Notes: a model not told the origin generated them from the sequence alone. A DNA stretch of 49,064 nt from Gemmatimonadota bacterium (GCA_028874905.1 JAPPGZ010000034.1:1-49064); one strand, 5' to 3'. Positions 1 through 8,228 are shown, numbered from the stretch's first letter. Translations and numbers: made by a program.

Positions 1-86
1 CTTCTTGCCTTGATTCTCGATACCTCCGCCCTGCCGGCCCGGCGCCTCGCCGCTCCCGGTGCTCGGGCGTCTTCATCCACGGACTG
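1..86. other. Window-edge segment, possible partial gene
   Basis: Two readings are open to the window edge. On the minus strand an ATG at 76 or a GTG at 80, about 10 bases after the stop of the next leftward gene, opens frames that run off the edge without a stop; this would continue the leftward operon. On the plus strand, frame 1 is open from base 1 to a TAG at 88-90 and could be the last 29 codons of an incoming gene. Neither peptide is recognisable and no clear ribosome site precedes the minus-strand starts, so no product is assigned. Confidence 0.2.
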
Positions 87-647
87 CTAGGGAGGCGGTC
101 TGCTCCCGGCTTCTTCGGTTTCTTCGACGAGTCGCTTCAGCCGTTGGAGGCTCTCGATCAACTGGCGGCCCTGGGACTCGTCCAGCGTCAGGGCCGTCCA
201 TCCCAGGACGGGATTCCAGCCGAGATCGGCCCGCTCGGTCCATGAGACCACCGATCCCGGCCCGTTGGCCTCGATCGAGATCGTTCCCGCGAAGCGGATC
301 GCCGCATCCTCGATTTCGACGATGTAGTCCACGCTTGCCGGGGGCCGAACGTCCACCAGCGTCAGCGATCCCGATCCCAGCGAGGGATCGTCCCACACCC
401 GGCGCGCACCCGTGCCCGCAACGGGACCGTCCAGCTGCGAATCCACTTCACCCCAGGACGTCCACTCCGTCCACGCCTCCAGGTCGTTGACGAAGGGGAA
501 GACCGATTCGGGCGAGGCGCCGATCTCCACCGTCCGCCGGACCTCCACGGTCCCTGGCAGGAGGATGCCCACGACCAGGAACGCGGCGGCCAGCAGTGCG
601 AGGATCCCCGCAACGATCACCCCCGGGCGTGCCACGGCGCGGAGCAT
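87..647 (-). CDS. Membrane-anchored SRPBCC (polyketide cyclase-like) protein
   Basis: Protein of 186 residues. Residues about 9-31 form one hydrophobic segment (VIVAGILALLAAAFLVVGIL), followed by an SRPBCC/START-like ligand-binding fold. The start of that fold is typical: VEVRRTVEIGASPESVFPFV, then a tryptophan-rich WTEWTSWGEVD stretch, and a final helix (LIESLQRLKRLVEE) closing the pocket. Members of this family bind hydrophobic ligands; the ligand here cannot be told. The start ATG (645-647) immediately follows the TGA of the GDSL esterase gene (648-650), so the two are almost certainly cotranscribed and translationally coupled. The C-terminus is a short acidic and proline tail. Family assignment is fairly safe; function is open. 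Confidence 0.75.
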   Translation of the reverse strand: MLRAVARPGVIVAGILALLAAAFLVVGILLPGTVEVRRTVEIGASPESVFPFVNDLEAWTEWTSWGEVDSQLDGPVAGTGARRVWDDPSLGSGSLTLVDVRPPASVDYIVEIEDAAIRFAGTISIEANGPGSVVSWTERADLGWNPVLGWTALTLDESQGRQLIESLQRLKRLVEETEEAGSRPPP

Positions 648-1412
648 TCAGCAGGCTCCGTCCATGTCGCAGCGGTCGGCGAGGTATCCGCCGAGCAGGG
701 ACCAGACGTGGCCGGCCACCGCTTCGTGCCCGTCGGCGTTGGGGTGAATCCCGTCCTCCTGGTTGAGAGACGGAACCGCGGCCACGCCCTCCAGGAGGAA
801 CGGGATCAGCAGGACTTCGTTTTCTTCGGCGATCCGCGGGAACACCGCCCGGAAGGCCTCGGTATACGTTGTCCCGAGGTTGGTGGGGGCCTGCATTCCC
901 GCCACGACGATGCCGGCCTGCGGACGGTGGCGCCGTGTCTCGCGTACGATCCAGCCGAGATTGTCATGCAGCGCCTCGGGACTCTGGCCGCGCAACCCGT
1001 CGTTGGCTCCGAGTTCCACGAAGAGCACGGCCAGCCGGGAACCGTGTCGCTCAAGCAAACCTGCCAGGCGTGCGCGTCCGCCCGCCGAGGTATCGCCGCT
1101 GACGCCCGCGTTGATCACGCGGTACCGCTGTCCGGCGTCCGCCATGCGTCGTCCGAGGAGGGTCGGAAACGCCAGATCGGGGTCGCCAAGCCCATAACCG
1201 GCGGTCAGGCTGGTGCCGACGAAGACAATCCGGGGTGTACCCGCCGAATCTCGTTCGCCAGCTTCAGGAGGCGTGGCCACAGCAGGCGGCGGGGTGCCGG
1301 AACGGTTCCCGTCTTCGCTGCAGGCCGCCAGGGTTGCCGCGGAGGTAGCCAGTGAAAGGACAAGGACCGCGCGAAAGATGATCGAAGCCCGTGGGCTGAC
1401 CCGGACATTCAC
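648..1412 (-). CDS. tesA: TesA-like GDSL esterase/lysophospholipase, lipoprotein
   Basis: Protein of 254 residues if started at the GTG at 1410-1412. Upstream in-frame codons run antisense through the ABC ATPase gene and lack a signal peptide, so a long start is unlikely. The N-terminus has a lipoprotein signal with the lipobox TLAAC. SGNH-hydrolase blocks are visible: block I as FVGTSLTAGYG (GTSL replaces the usual GDSL but keeps the nucleophilic Ser), the Gly/Asn block VELGANDGLRG, and the catalytic pair in DGIHPNADGHE. This matches TesA-type thioesterase/arylesterase/lysophospholipase I enzymes of the periplasm. It lies divergent to a YbbA-like ATPase and YbbP-like permease, the same neighbourhood as E. 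coli tesA. The 5' ends of the divergent genes overlap by 35 bases. Confidence 0.88.
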   Translation of the reverse strand: MNVRVSPRASIIFRAVLVLSLATSAATLAACSEDGNRSGTPPPAVATPPEAGERDSAGTPRIVFVGTSLTAGYGLGDPDLAFPTLLGRRMADAGQRYRVINAGVSGDTSAGGRARLAGLLERHGSRLAVLFVELGANDGLRGQSPEALHDNLGWIVRETRRHRPQAGIVVAGMQAPTNLGTTYTEAFRAVFPRIAEENEVLLIPFLLEGVAAVPSLNQEDGIHPNADGHEAVAGHVWSLLGGYLADRCDMDGAC

Positions 1413-2085
1413 GAGCGGCGGCCGTCCCCTGGAGGTGCTCAAGGGCGTCGAACTGGAGATTTCCGCCGGCGAGTTCGTCGCGGTGGCCGGACCGTCTGGA
1501 AGCGGGAAAACCACCCTTCTGGGTCTCCTTGCGGGGCTCGACCGACCCACGGCCGGACGGGTGATCATCGATGGTCAGGACCTCGACGCGCTCTCTGAAG
1601 ATGAGCGGGCGCGATTTCGGGTCAACCGCATCGGGTTCGTGTTCCAGACCTTTCACCTGCTTCCAACCCTGACCGCGCTCGAGAACGTGCTGGTGCCGCT
1701 GGAACTGGCGGGAACCGGGACAGCCGGATCACCACCTTCCGCGCGCGAAGCCGCGGCGCGGGCCTCGGCGCTGCTGGACCGCGTCGGGCTCGGCGACCGC
1801 GCCCATCACTACCCGGTACAGCTCTCGGGAGGGGAACGTCAGCGCGTCTCCCTCGCACGTGCGTTCGCCAACCGTCCCCGGATCCTCTTTGCGGACGAGC
1901 CAACGGGGAATCTGGACCGCGAGACCGGCGCGAGGGTCGCCGCGCTGCTCGAACAGCTCAACCGGGACGCCGGAACGACACTCGTGCTGGTCACGCACGA
2001 CGGGAAACTCGCGGGCCGTGCGGACCGAATCCTTCGCATCGAGGGTGGCGGCGTCGTCGAGAACGGGCGCATGCCCACTGGGTAG
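1378..2085 (+). CDS. ybbA: LolD/YbbA-type ABC transporter ATPase
   Basis: Protein of 235 residues, the usual length for MacB/LolD-family ATPases. Started at ATG 1378, giving MIEARGLTRTFTSGGRPLEV, the canonical family beginning. Motifs: Walker A GPSGSGKTT, Q-loop in GFVFQTFHLLPTLTALENV, ABC signature LSGGERQRVSLARA, Walker B ILFADEPTGNLD, and a switch histidine in LVLVTHD. The LPTLTALENV stretch and the PTGNLD form are typical of the FtsX-permease partner group. The gene stops at 2083-2085 and the cognate permease starts at 2087, so they form one unit. By synteny with tesA it corresponds to YbbA. The transported or extracted substrate is unknown; lipid or lipoprotein handling is a family-level inference. 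Confidence 0.92.
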   Translation: MIEARGLTRTFTSGGRPLEVLKGVELEISAGEFVAVAGPSGSGKTTLLGLLAGLDRPTAGRVIIDGQDLDALSEDERARFRVNRIGFVFQTFHLLPTLTALENVLVPLELAGTGTAGSPPSAREAAARASALLDRVGLGDRAHHYPVQLSGGERQRVSLARAFANRPRILFADEPTGNLDRETGARVAALLEQLNRDAGTTLVLVTHDGKLAGRADRILRIEGGGVVENGRMPTG

Positions 2086-2086
2086 G

Positions 2087-4642
2087 ATGGACGCGTTCCC
2101 GCTCCGCATGGCCCGGCGGCAATGGCGGGCCGCGCTGCGCCGCCTTGGCGTCTACATGACGTCGATTACGGTCGGGGTGGCCGCGCTGGTGGCGCTCCAC
2201 TCCTTTCGAGATGACGTCGTCCGTTCGATCCAGGCGGAAAACCGGGCGCTACTGGGCGGGGACGTCCGGATCGGGGCGAACCGTCCGCTGCCCGACTCGG
2301 TCACGGCCATGGTTGACTCGTTGGTGGCCAGTGGCGCGGAGGCGGCGCGGGTGACCCGTCTCCTGTCCATGGCGCTGGCCGAGGAGAGCGGCCGCACCAG
2401 GCTCGTGCAATTGCGCGGCGTGGAGCCCGGATTCCCATACTACGGGCGGGTCACCACCGATCCGCCGGGCCTGTGGGGAGAACTGGCCGGGGGCGCCGTG
2501 CTCGTCGATCCTGCGCTGATGGCGCAGATGAACATCGACGTGGGTGCTGTCCTGCGCCTGGGGAGTGCTGATTTCGTGGTTGCGGGCACGGTGGCCGGCT
2601 TGCCCACCGACGTCGGATTCCAGACTGCCACGGGCCCGCGCGTGTTCGTTGCGCACGACCGGCTCGCGGTGACGGGACTCCTCGGGATGGGAAGCCTGTC
2701 GAGGCACAACGTCTACCTGCGGCTTCCGGACGGGATGGACCCGGACGCGATCGAGGAGGCGCACGAAGCGGTGCTGCGCGCCACACGGGTATCGTTCCGC
2801 ACACCGGAGGAACACGCCCGCTCCCTGACCCGGTCCACCGACTTCTTCGCCGACTACCTGGGCTTGATCGGCCTGGCGGCGCTGCTGCTCGGGGGAATCG
2901 GCGTGGGCAGTGCCGTCAACGTGTTCGTCCGCGGCAACTTTACTTCGATCGCGGTGCTGCGCTGCGTGGGGGCTACGCGCCGCCAGGTGTTCGCCACGTA
3001 CGTGCTGCAGTCCGTCTGGATGGGGTTTCTCGGGTCCGTCCTTGGGGTCGCCGCCGGGCTCGCCGTGCAACGCCTCCTTCCTCTCCTCATCCGGGATGTG
3101 CTGCCCGTCGCGGTCGAGTCCTCCATCGCCCCCGGCCCGATCCTTTTCGGGCTGGCGCTGGGGATCTGGGTGGCCTTCATCTTCGCGCTGCTCCCGTTGC
3201 TGGAAGTGCGGCACGTCTCCCCCCTGCAGACCCTGCGCACGGTGGCCGAGGGTGTACAGCGCAGGGATCGCGAGAGGATCGCGGCCGCCGTGGCACTCGG
3301 TGCGACGGTTCTGGCGCTTACGCTTCTGGAGGCTCCGTCACCCGAGGCCGGCTTCGCATTCGCCGGCGGCCTGGCGGTGATCACGGGCCTGCTCTGGTGC
3401 GTTGCGCAGGCTCTCGCCCGCGGCACCCGCCGGTTTTTCCCGCGCCGATTCGACTACACGGTCCGGCAGGGGGTGGCGAATCTCTTTCGTCCCGGCAATC
3501 AGACCGTGGCAGTCACGCTGGCTCTCGGTTTCGGCGTGCTGGTGGTCGGTGTAATCGCACAGCTGCAGCGCAACCTCGCAAGGGAGCTGTCGCTGGAGCG
3601 CGGCGCCGGCGCCACCAACATGATCCTCTTCGACATTCAGCCGGATCAGGAGGCCGCGGTGGAGGCGCTGCTGAGCCGGTACTCGGAGGGGGCGCCCGAA
3701 GTCGCACCGATGGTGACGGCGCGGCTGGCGGCGCTGAACGGCCGTCCCGTGACTGACATCCTTGCCGACAGCCTCGACGAAGGCCGGCCTGAGCGGTGGA
3801 CGCTCAGGCGCGAATACCGCAACACCTATCGCGCGGAGCTGAAGGAGAGCGAGGTAGTGGTGGCGGGGGAGTGGTGGGATGGCCGGGCCGCACGGCCGCG
3901 CGAGGCGGGGCGGGTGTCGGTGGAGGCAGAGCTGGCCGGCGACCTCGGGGTGGGCTTGGGCGACGAGATCACCTGGATGGTGGCGGGCACCGAGATCAGC
4001 ACGGTGGTCGGCAATCTGCGCAGCGTGGACTGGGCCCGTCTGGACACCAACTTCTTCGTGGTCTTCGAGCCCGGCGTGCTGGAGGAGCTGCCGCGCACAA
4101 GCATCATGCTCGCCAGCGTGGCGGCCGACGATGACAGGGCCCGGTTTCAGGAAGCGCTGGTCCGGGACCATCCGAATGTGACGGTTCTGGACGTGGCGAC
4201 GATAAGGGCGACCGTCGAGGCGGTCCTTTCGCGCGTGGTCGCCGCCATTCGGATCCTGGCAGGGATCTGCACAGCCGCCGGGCTGATCGTGATGACCGGG
4301 TCGATCGCCTCCACGCGCGCGCAACGCCGTCGCGAGGGCGCCCTGTTGCGGACGCTGGGAGCCCGGCTCGGCCAGGTGCGGCGGATCCTGCTGAGCGAGT
4401 ACGTTGCGCTCGGGGCCCTCGCGGGCCTGGCCGGCGGCATCCTGTCCGTCGGTGCCAGCTGGTTGTTGACCGTCCACCTCTTCGGACTGGAATACCGGCC
4501 CGCTGTTGGGGTGGCCGTGTTCATCTGGCTGGCCGTGGTGGGCTTGACCGTGCTGACGGGTCTGGCGAGTGGGCGGGCGAGCGGGGGTGGCACACCGCTG
4601 CAGGTCCTGCGGGCGGCCAGGGCTGGCGGGACACCCGGATAG
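2087..4642 (+). CDS. ybbP: YbbP-like FtsX/MacB-family permease
   Basis: Protein of 851 residues starting at ATG 2087, one base after the ATPase stop codon. About ten hydrophobic segments are arranged as in YbbP: one near the N-terminus (MTSITVGVAALVAL), three around the first FtsX domain with a MacB-like periplasmic region before it, two in the middle, one before a second periplasmic region, and three at the C-terminus (ILAGICTAAGLIVMTGSIAS and the following pair). The duplicated FtsX halves, each with a periplasmic domain of about 200 residues, distinguish it from 4-TM MacB or LolC. It should form the membrane part of the complex with the preceding ATPase. Such systems usually do mechanotransmission or extraction rather than classical import; the substrate is unknown. 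It ends just before a strong hairpin. Confidence 0.88.
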   Translation: MDAFPLRMARRQWRAALRRLGVYMTSITVGVAALVALHSFRDDVVRSIQAENRALLGGDVRIGANRPLPDSVTAMVDSLVASGAEAARVTRLLSMALAEESGRTRLVQLRGVEPGFPYYGRVTTDPPGLWGELAGGAVLVDPALMAQMNIDVGAVLRLGSADFVVAGTVAGLPTDVGFQTATGPRVFVAHDRLAVTGLLGMGSLSRHNVYLRLPDGMDPDAIEEAHEAVLRATRVSFRTPEEHARSLTRSTDFFADYLGLIGLAALLLGGIGVGSAVNVFVRGNFTSIAVLRCVGATRRQVFATYVLQSVWMGFLGSVLGVAAGLAVQRLLPLLIRDVLPVAVESSIAPGPILFGLALGIWVAFIFALLPLLEVRHVSPLQTLRTVAEGVQRRDRERIAAAVALGATVLALTLLEAPSPEAGFAFAGGLAVITGLLWCVAQALARGTRRFFPRRFDYTVRQGVANLFRPGNQTVAVTLALGFGVLVVGVIAQLQRNLARELSLERGAGATNMILFDIQPDQEAAVEALLSRYSEGAPEVAPMVTARLAALNGRPVTDILADSLDEGRPERWTLRREYRNTYRAELKESEVVVAGEWWDGRAARPREAGRVSVEAELAGDLGVGLGDEITWMVAGTEISTVVGNLRSVDWARLDTNFFVVFEPGVLEELPRTSIMLASVAADDDRARFQEALVRDHPNVTVLDVATIRATVEAVLSRVVAAIRILAGICTAAGLIVMTGSIASTRAQRRREGALLRTLGARLGQVRRILLSEYVALGALAGLAGGILSVGASWLLTVHLFGLEYRPAVGVAVFIWLAVVGLTVLTGLASGRASGGGTPLQVLRAARAGGTPG

Positions 4643-4647
4643 AAAGA

Positions 4648-4675
4648 GCGGGGCGCCTCCGCGGAGGCGCCCCGC
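4648..4675. terminator. Bidirectional terminator hairpin (perfect 28-bp palindrome)
   Basis: Positions 4648-4675 are a perfect inverted repeat; the left half is GCGGGGCGCCTCCG and the right half is its exact reverse complement. It lies five bases after the permease stop, between two convergent genes. There is no T-run on either side, so it is either a weak intrinsic terminator or a 3'-end stabilising hairpin serving both transcripts. Confidence 0.7.
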
Positions 4676-4724
4676 CCGGCATGCAAACGACCGCCGTGCG
4701 CACGGCGGCTCGTTGTCCGTCGCG

Positions 4725-5264
4725 CTACTGCAATGCTCCGGAAGTGGTCGATGCCGCCGGAAGCGATGTCTCCACCCAGCGGTTCTGCAGGTCGTCCCGG
4801 ATCTCGTCCGGCAGCAGGGGGGAGTTGGCGAGCAGCCGGGCCCTGTCGACGAGGTTCAGCGCCTTCGCGCCACTACCGTTCTCCTCCGCGACCCACGCAC
4901 CGTCCACGAACGCGTTCGCAGCCGAGATCACGTCGCCGAGCGCGAGCGCGCGCTGGCCGGCCGCCTCGAAGTCACGCACCGCGTCGCGCTTGTCGCCGTG
5001 ATAGTAGGAAAGGCGCGCGGCCTGGAGGAGGTCGTCCACCCCCACCGGGTCGCTGGACGGACGAAGCTCGGCCGCCCGCCGGAACAGTGATGCTGCGCGG
5101 CCCCAGTCTCCCACGTCCTGCAGGTGCTCCTGGGCCCGCATTTCGAGGGCCTCGATCTCGCCCACCTGGACGTTGGCGGTGGTCTGCGCGGAAGCTGCGG
5201 CGGCGCTGGCCGCCACGAGTGTCGCCGCCATCGCGGTACGGGTCCATCCGGTATTGATCTGCAT
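4725..5264 (-). CDS. Secreted TPR/alpha-helical repeat-like hypothetical protein
   Basis: Protein of 179 residues with a clear Sec signal peptide (cleavage likely after AAAASA, near residue 26). The mature part is alpha-helical and resembles tandem TPR helices: EHLQDVGDWGRAASLFRRAA, then ARLSYYHGDKRDAVRDFEAA, then AANAFVDGAWVAEENG. The start ATG at 5264 has a good ribosome site (GGAGA seven bases upstream). Upstream, GAATC at 5285-5289 and GATTC at 5298-5302 form a short inverted repeat that could be an operator or leader hairpin. The rest of the 187-base gap to the aminotransferase shows nothing recognisable. A periplasmic scaffold is plausible; no family is recognised with certainty. Confidence 0.7.
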   Translation of the reverse strand: MQINTGWTRTAMAATLVAASAAAASAQTTANVQVGEIEALEMRAQEHLQDVGDWGRAASLFRRAAELRPSSDPVGVDDLLQAARLSYYHGDKRDAVRDFEAAGQRALALGDVISAANAFVDGAWVAEENGSGAKALNLVDRARLLANSPLLPDEIRDDLQNRWVETSLPAASTTSGALQ

Positions 5265-5451
5265 ATCGATTCTCCGTTTCTCCTGAATCGGATGTTGGAT
5301 TCGGGCACGGGCCGTTTGACGCTCTCCGCACCCTGGCGGCGGACTCGAGACCCGGCACCCCGCCGGAATCCTGTCGCCGCACGGTGGTCAGATACGCCTG
5401 CGGCGAGAAGATGTTTCACAGCCGGAGAAAACAGCCTGATTCCGAACGATC

Positions 5452-6612
5452 TCAGGCGAAGAATCGGCGGAGCCGCGCGACCGCGCGCTCCAGGGTTTCG
5501 ACCCTCTTGCAGAAGGCGAAGCGCACAAGCCCGTTCCCGTCTTCGGGCCTGTTGTAGAAGGATGACCCAGGCACGGGCGCAACGCCACACTCCCGGGCGA
5601 GCCACCTGCTGAAGGCGGTGTCGTCGAGGGCGCTGAGCTCCGAAAAGTCGGCCATGATGTAGTAGGCGCCCTCGGGTGGCCCGCAGGCGAAGCCCGATTC
5701 GCGAAGCCCCGCGTAGAGCACATCGCGACGTCGCAGATAGTCCCCTGCGATGCCCTCGTAGTAGTCCCTGCCCAATGCATCGATGCCCATCGCGCACGCC
5801 GCCTGAAGCGGGGCGGGAGCTCCGACGGTGAGGAAATCGTGGACCTTGCGGATCGCGTCGGTCAGGCGGGCGGGAGCTATGATCGTCCCGACTCTCCAGC
5901 CGGTCACGCTGAAGGTCTTCGACAATCCGGAGATGATGATCGTCCGTTCGCGCATTCCCGGCAGCCTGGCCATTGGAACGTGCGTCCCTTCGTAGACGAT
6001 GTGTTCGTAGATTTCGTCCGTGATGGCGAGGAGGTCATTCTCGATACAGAGCTCGGCGACCGCCCCGATCTCCTCGTCGTCGAAAACCCGTCCGGATGGA
6101 TTGTTGGGCGTGTTGATCACAATCGCCCGGGTACGGGGGCTCAACGCCTGCCTCAGGCGGTCCGGATCCAGTCGAAACCCCGGCAACGACAACGGCACGA
6201 AGACGGGTCTCGCCTGACACAGGACCGCATCCGGCCCGTAGTTCTCATAGAATGGCTCGAGAACAACAACTTCATCACCGGGATCGATGGTCGCGAGCAT
6301 GACTGCCGCCATTGCCTCGGTGGCCCCACAAGTGACTGTCACCTCCCTGTCACGGTCCACATCGATCCCGTACCAATCCCGGTACTTGCGCGCGAGGGCG
6401 GTGCGGAGCGCCGGAGTCCCCCATGTGATCGCGTATTGATTGTCGTCTGCCTGGATTGCCGTGCAGGCGGCGTCCTTGAGCAGTTGGGGGGCCGGGAAAT
6501 CGGGAAAACCCTGAGCCAGGTTGATCGCATCGAACCGGCGCGCGACCCGTGTCATGTCGCGAATGACCGACTCGGTGAACGTGTGAGTACGAACAGCTGT
6601 GCGCTGGCTCAT
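5452..6612 (-). CDS. Class I/II PLP aminotransferase (kynurenine/methionine aminotransferase-like)
   Basis: Protein of 386 residues with the full fold-type I aminotransferase pattern: NLAQGFPDFPAP at the N-terminus, the cofactor-binding INTPNNPSG loop, TDEIYEHIVY, and the Schiff-base lysine near residue 232 in SGLSKTFSVTGWRVG. The C-terminal arginine that binds the substrate carboxylate is in GLVRFAFCK. The N-terminal FTESVIRDM and NLAQGFPDF phrases resemble the YbdL/KAT group (methionine, glutamine and kynurenine transaminases) more than aspartate aminotransferase. No Shine-Dalgarno is evident before ATG 6612. It is divergent from the sigma-like regulator and separated by about 110 bases holding that gene's promoter. 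Exact substrate cannot be set. Confidence 0.88.
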   Translation of the reverse strand: MSQRTAVRTHTFTESVIRDMTRVARRFDAINLAQGFPDFPAPQLLKDAACTAIQADDNQYAITWGTPALRTALARKYRDWYGIDVDRDREVTVTCGATEAMAAVMLATIDPGDEVVVLEPFYENYGPDAVLCQARPVFVPLSLPGFRLDPDRLRQALSPRTRAIVINTPNNPSGRVFDDEEIGAVAELCIENDLLAITDEIYEHIVYEGTHVPMARLPGMRERTIIISGLSKTFSVTGWRVGTIIAPARLTDAIRKVHDFLTVGAPAPLQAACAMGIDALGRDYYEGIAGDYLRRRDVLYAGLRESGFACGPPEGAYYIMADFSELSALDDTAFSRWLARECGVAPVPGSSFYNRPEDGNGLVRFAFCKRVETLERAVARLRRFFA

Positions 6613-6651
6613 GGTAGTGGACAGGATAAGCCCGTGGTGCCGAGGACGCTA

Positions 6652-6667
6652 GTTGACGAAGATCAAC
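6652..6667. promoter_or_regulatory. Inverted repeat over the -35 box, candidate operator
   Basis: GTTGA at 6652-6656 and TCAAC at 6663-6667 are exact reverse complements around a six-base centre. The left arm contains most of the -35 element of the promoter for the sigma-like gene, so a protein bound here would block or modulate initiation. The binding factor is unknown; autoregulation by the downstream HTH protein is possible. Confidence 0.4.
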
Positions 6668-6681
6668 ATTCGCAGTATACT
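6653..6681 (+). promoter_or_regulatory. Near-consensus housekeeping promoter for the sigma-like gene
   Basis: TTGACG at 6653-6658 and TATACT at 6676-6681 are separated by exactly 17 bases; each hexamer matches the sigma-70 consensus at five of six positions. It sits in an AT-rich island in otherwise GC-rich sequence. Transcription would start near 6688 and leave about 50 bases before the ATG at 6738. AGTATACT at 6674-6681 is itself palindromic, but no matching -35 is seen for the leftward aminotransferase. Confidence 0.75.
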
Positions 6682-6737
6682 ATGAATTACCTACTATTTC
6701 GTGACAATTTGCGTGACCACCTTTGAGTAGCGTCCGA

Positions 6738-8228
6738 ATGACCCAGCCGACACGCGCCGACTATCATGACGCCGTGGACCGACTGTTGGCGTGCGCGGTT
6801 CTTTTTCACGGCGCCGACACCGTGGCCGACCTGGCAAGCCTCGATTGGAACTCGCTTCTGGAACAGAGTGGTCTGGGAGCCGAGGCGAACCAGATCGATT
6901 TCTCCCAATCCGCTTCGGCGCTACGCTCCGAAATACAGATGGGGCAGGAGTTTGCAGGTGCCTTGCGGAGTCTTGACGAAAGACGTCGGCGGATTGCGCT
7001 CAAAAGGACCTACGCCCGGCATCCGGAGAAGCTGGCGGCTCTCGGGAGTGAATTCGGGGTCAGCCGCGAGCGGGCCCGCCAGCTGGAAGTCCGGCTTCGG
7101 CACGCGGTGGACCAGCAGGTGGCCGGGTCCGTCGACAGGGCGGTGGGTTGGCTTCGACGCGCCGTGGGGTCGGCGGCGCGACCGGAGAAATTCGACCGGA
7201 TCCTCGACTTGCTCGTGGGCGATGCGCCTCCCGAGTTGAGAACGGCCGCCGAAGTTGCAGTGATGTCGGCGGGCGGCTACGAGAGGTTGGAGGGAGTCGT
7301 GGGAGACGAGCGCTACAGGGCGCTGATCGACGACGCACGCCGACTTGCGCCCGGGTTCGCCAACGAAGCGGGGGTCGTCGACGAGCAAGGTCTGCGGGCG
7401 GTCGTCGGCGGAGACGGGACCCCCGAGTGGGATGCGCTGGTGCGCAATGCGCGGCTGGTGCGCATCGGCCGGAGCCTCGTGATCCGCGATACGCGGAGGG
7501 CCCGTGTCTTCGTGGCCCTGCAGCAGATGGACCGACCGTGTAGGCGGGAGACGATCGCCGAGGTCACGGGGTTGGCGGACGGTTCCTCCCTTTCCAGTCT
7601 GTTGTCGTCGGATCCGCTCTTCGTGCGCTTCACCAAGGATCGCTGGGGACTCGCCGAATGGACGGACGAACCCTACGAAGGTGTTGTCGAGGCGATCATG
7701 AAGCGGATTGGCGAGGGTGGCGGCGAGGCCAGCGTGGCGTCCCTGGTCGCAGAGATTCCTGCCCGGTTCGACGTGCTTCCGGCTACGGTCAGGAACTACA
7801 TCGGGACGAGAAAGTTCCAGGTCGTCGGAGAAATGGTCCGGGTCGTCGACCGGCCGACAACGCCCGTGCAGAGCCTGAGCGAGGCACGGGATGTCGTGTG
7901 GACCCGTGAGGGCAGGCCGGTGCTCCATTTCACGATCGGAGGCCATCACCTCAGGGGCAACAGCCAGAAGATATCGGGAGCAGTCGCCCAGCACCTCGGC
8001 GTGGGTTTGGACGAGTCCGCCAAGATCCCGTTCGTTCACCCGGCCGGCGTGGACGCGGCCTCGGTGATCTGGCGGTCGTATGATCCGAACGGGCCCGAGA
8101 TGGGACGCCTCCGTGAAGCGTTGCTCGAGTGCGGCCTGCTACCGGGCGACACGGCCTACGTGGTGTTGCATCCCGGCGGCCTGTCCATGTTGCAGGATGG
8201 AATGGAGTTGGTCGACGCGGCCCCGTGA
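6738..8228 (+). CDS. Orphan regulator with sigma-70 region-4-like HTH and winged-helix repeats
   Basis: Protein of 496 residues from ATG 6738; a TTG at 6723 would add five. Residues about 77-121 resemble sigma-70 region 4: LDERRRRIALKRTY, then LAALGSEFGVSRERARQLE, the recognition helix-turn-helix that in true sigma factors contacts the -35 element. Regions 1-3 are missing, so it cannot act as a normal sigma factor. Two similar modules follow, near 254-308 (ARVFVALQQMDRPCRRETIA, then DPLFVRFTKDRWGLAEW) and 314-370 (VVEAIMKRIGEGGGEASVAS), each looking like a winged helix ending in a basic beta-wing. The C-terminal 110 residues (GHHLRGNSQKISGAVAQHLG and on) are unfamiliar. It is probably a DNA-binding transcription regulator. 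I recall comparable multi-HTH proteins with a region-4 domain in actinobacteria but cannot name a characterised one. Confidence 0.7.
   Translation: MTQPTRADYHDAVDRLLACAVLFHGADTVADLASLDWNSLLEQSGLGAEANQIDFSQSASALRSEIQMGQEFAGALRSLDERRRRIALKRTYARHPEKLAALGSEFGVSRERARQLEVRLRHAVDQQVAGSVDRAVGWLRRAVGSAARPEKFDRILDLLVGDAPPELRTAAEVAVMSAGGYERLEGVVGDERYRALIDDARRLAPGFANEAGVVDEQGLRAVVGGDGTPEWDALVRNARLVRIGRSLVIRDTRRARVFVALQQMDRPCRRETIAEVTGLADGSSLSSLLSSDPLFVRFTKDRWGLAEWTDEPYEGVVEAIMKRIGEGGGEASVASLVAEIPARFDVLPATVRNYIGTRKFQVVGEMVRVVDRPTTPVQSLSEARDVVWTREGRPVLHFTIGGHHLRGNSQKISGAVAQHLGVGLDESAKIPFVHPAGVDAASVIWRSYDPNGPEMGRLREALLECGLLPGDTAYVVLHPGGLSMLQDGMELVDAAP

Noticed and set aside
1859..2086. A longer N-terminus for the YbbP-like permease
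   Set aside because: The extension reads through the ATPase gene in another frame and is not homologous; ATG 2087 directly follows the ATPase stop and gives the expected N-terminal helix.
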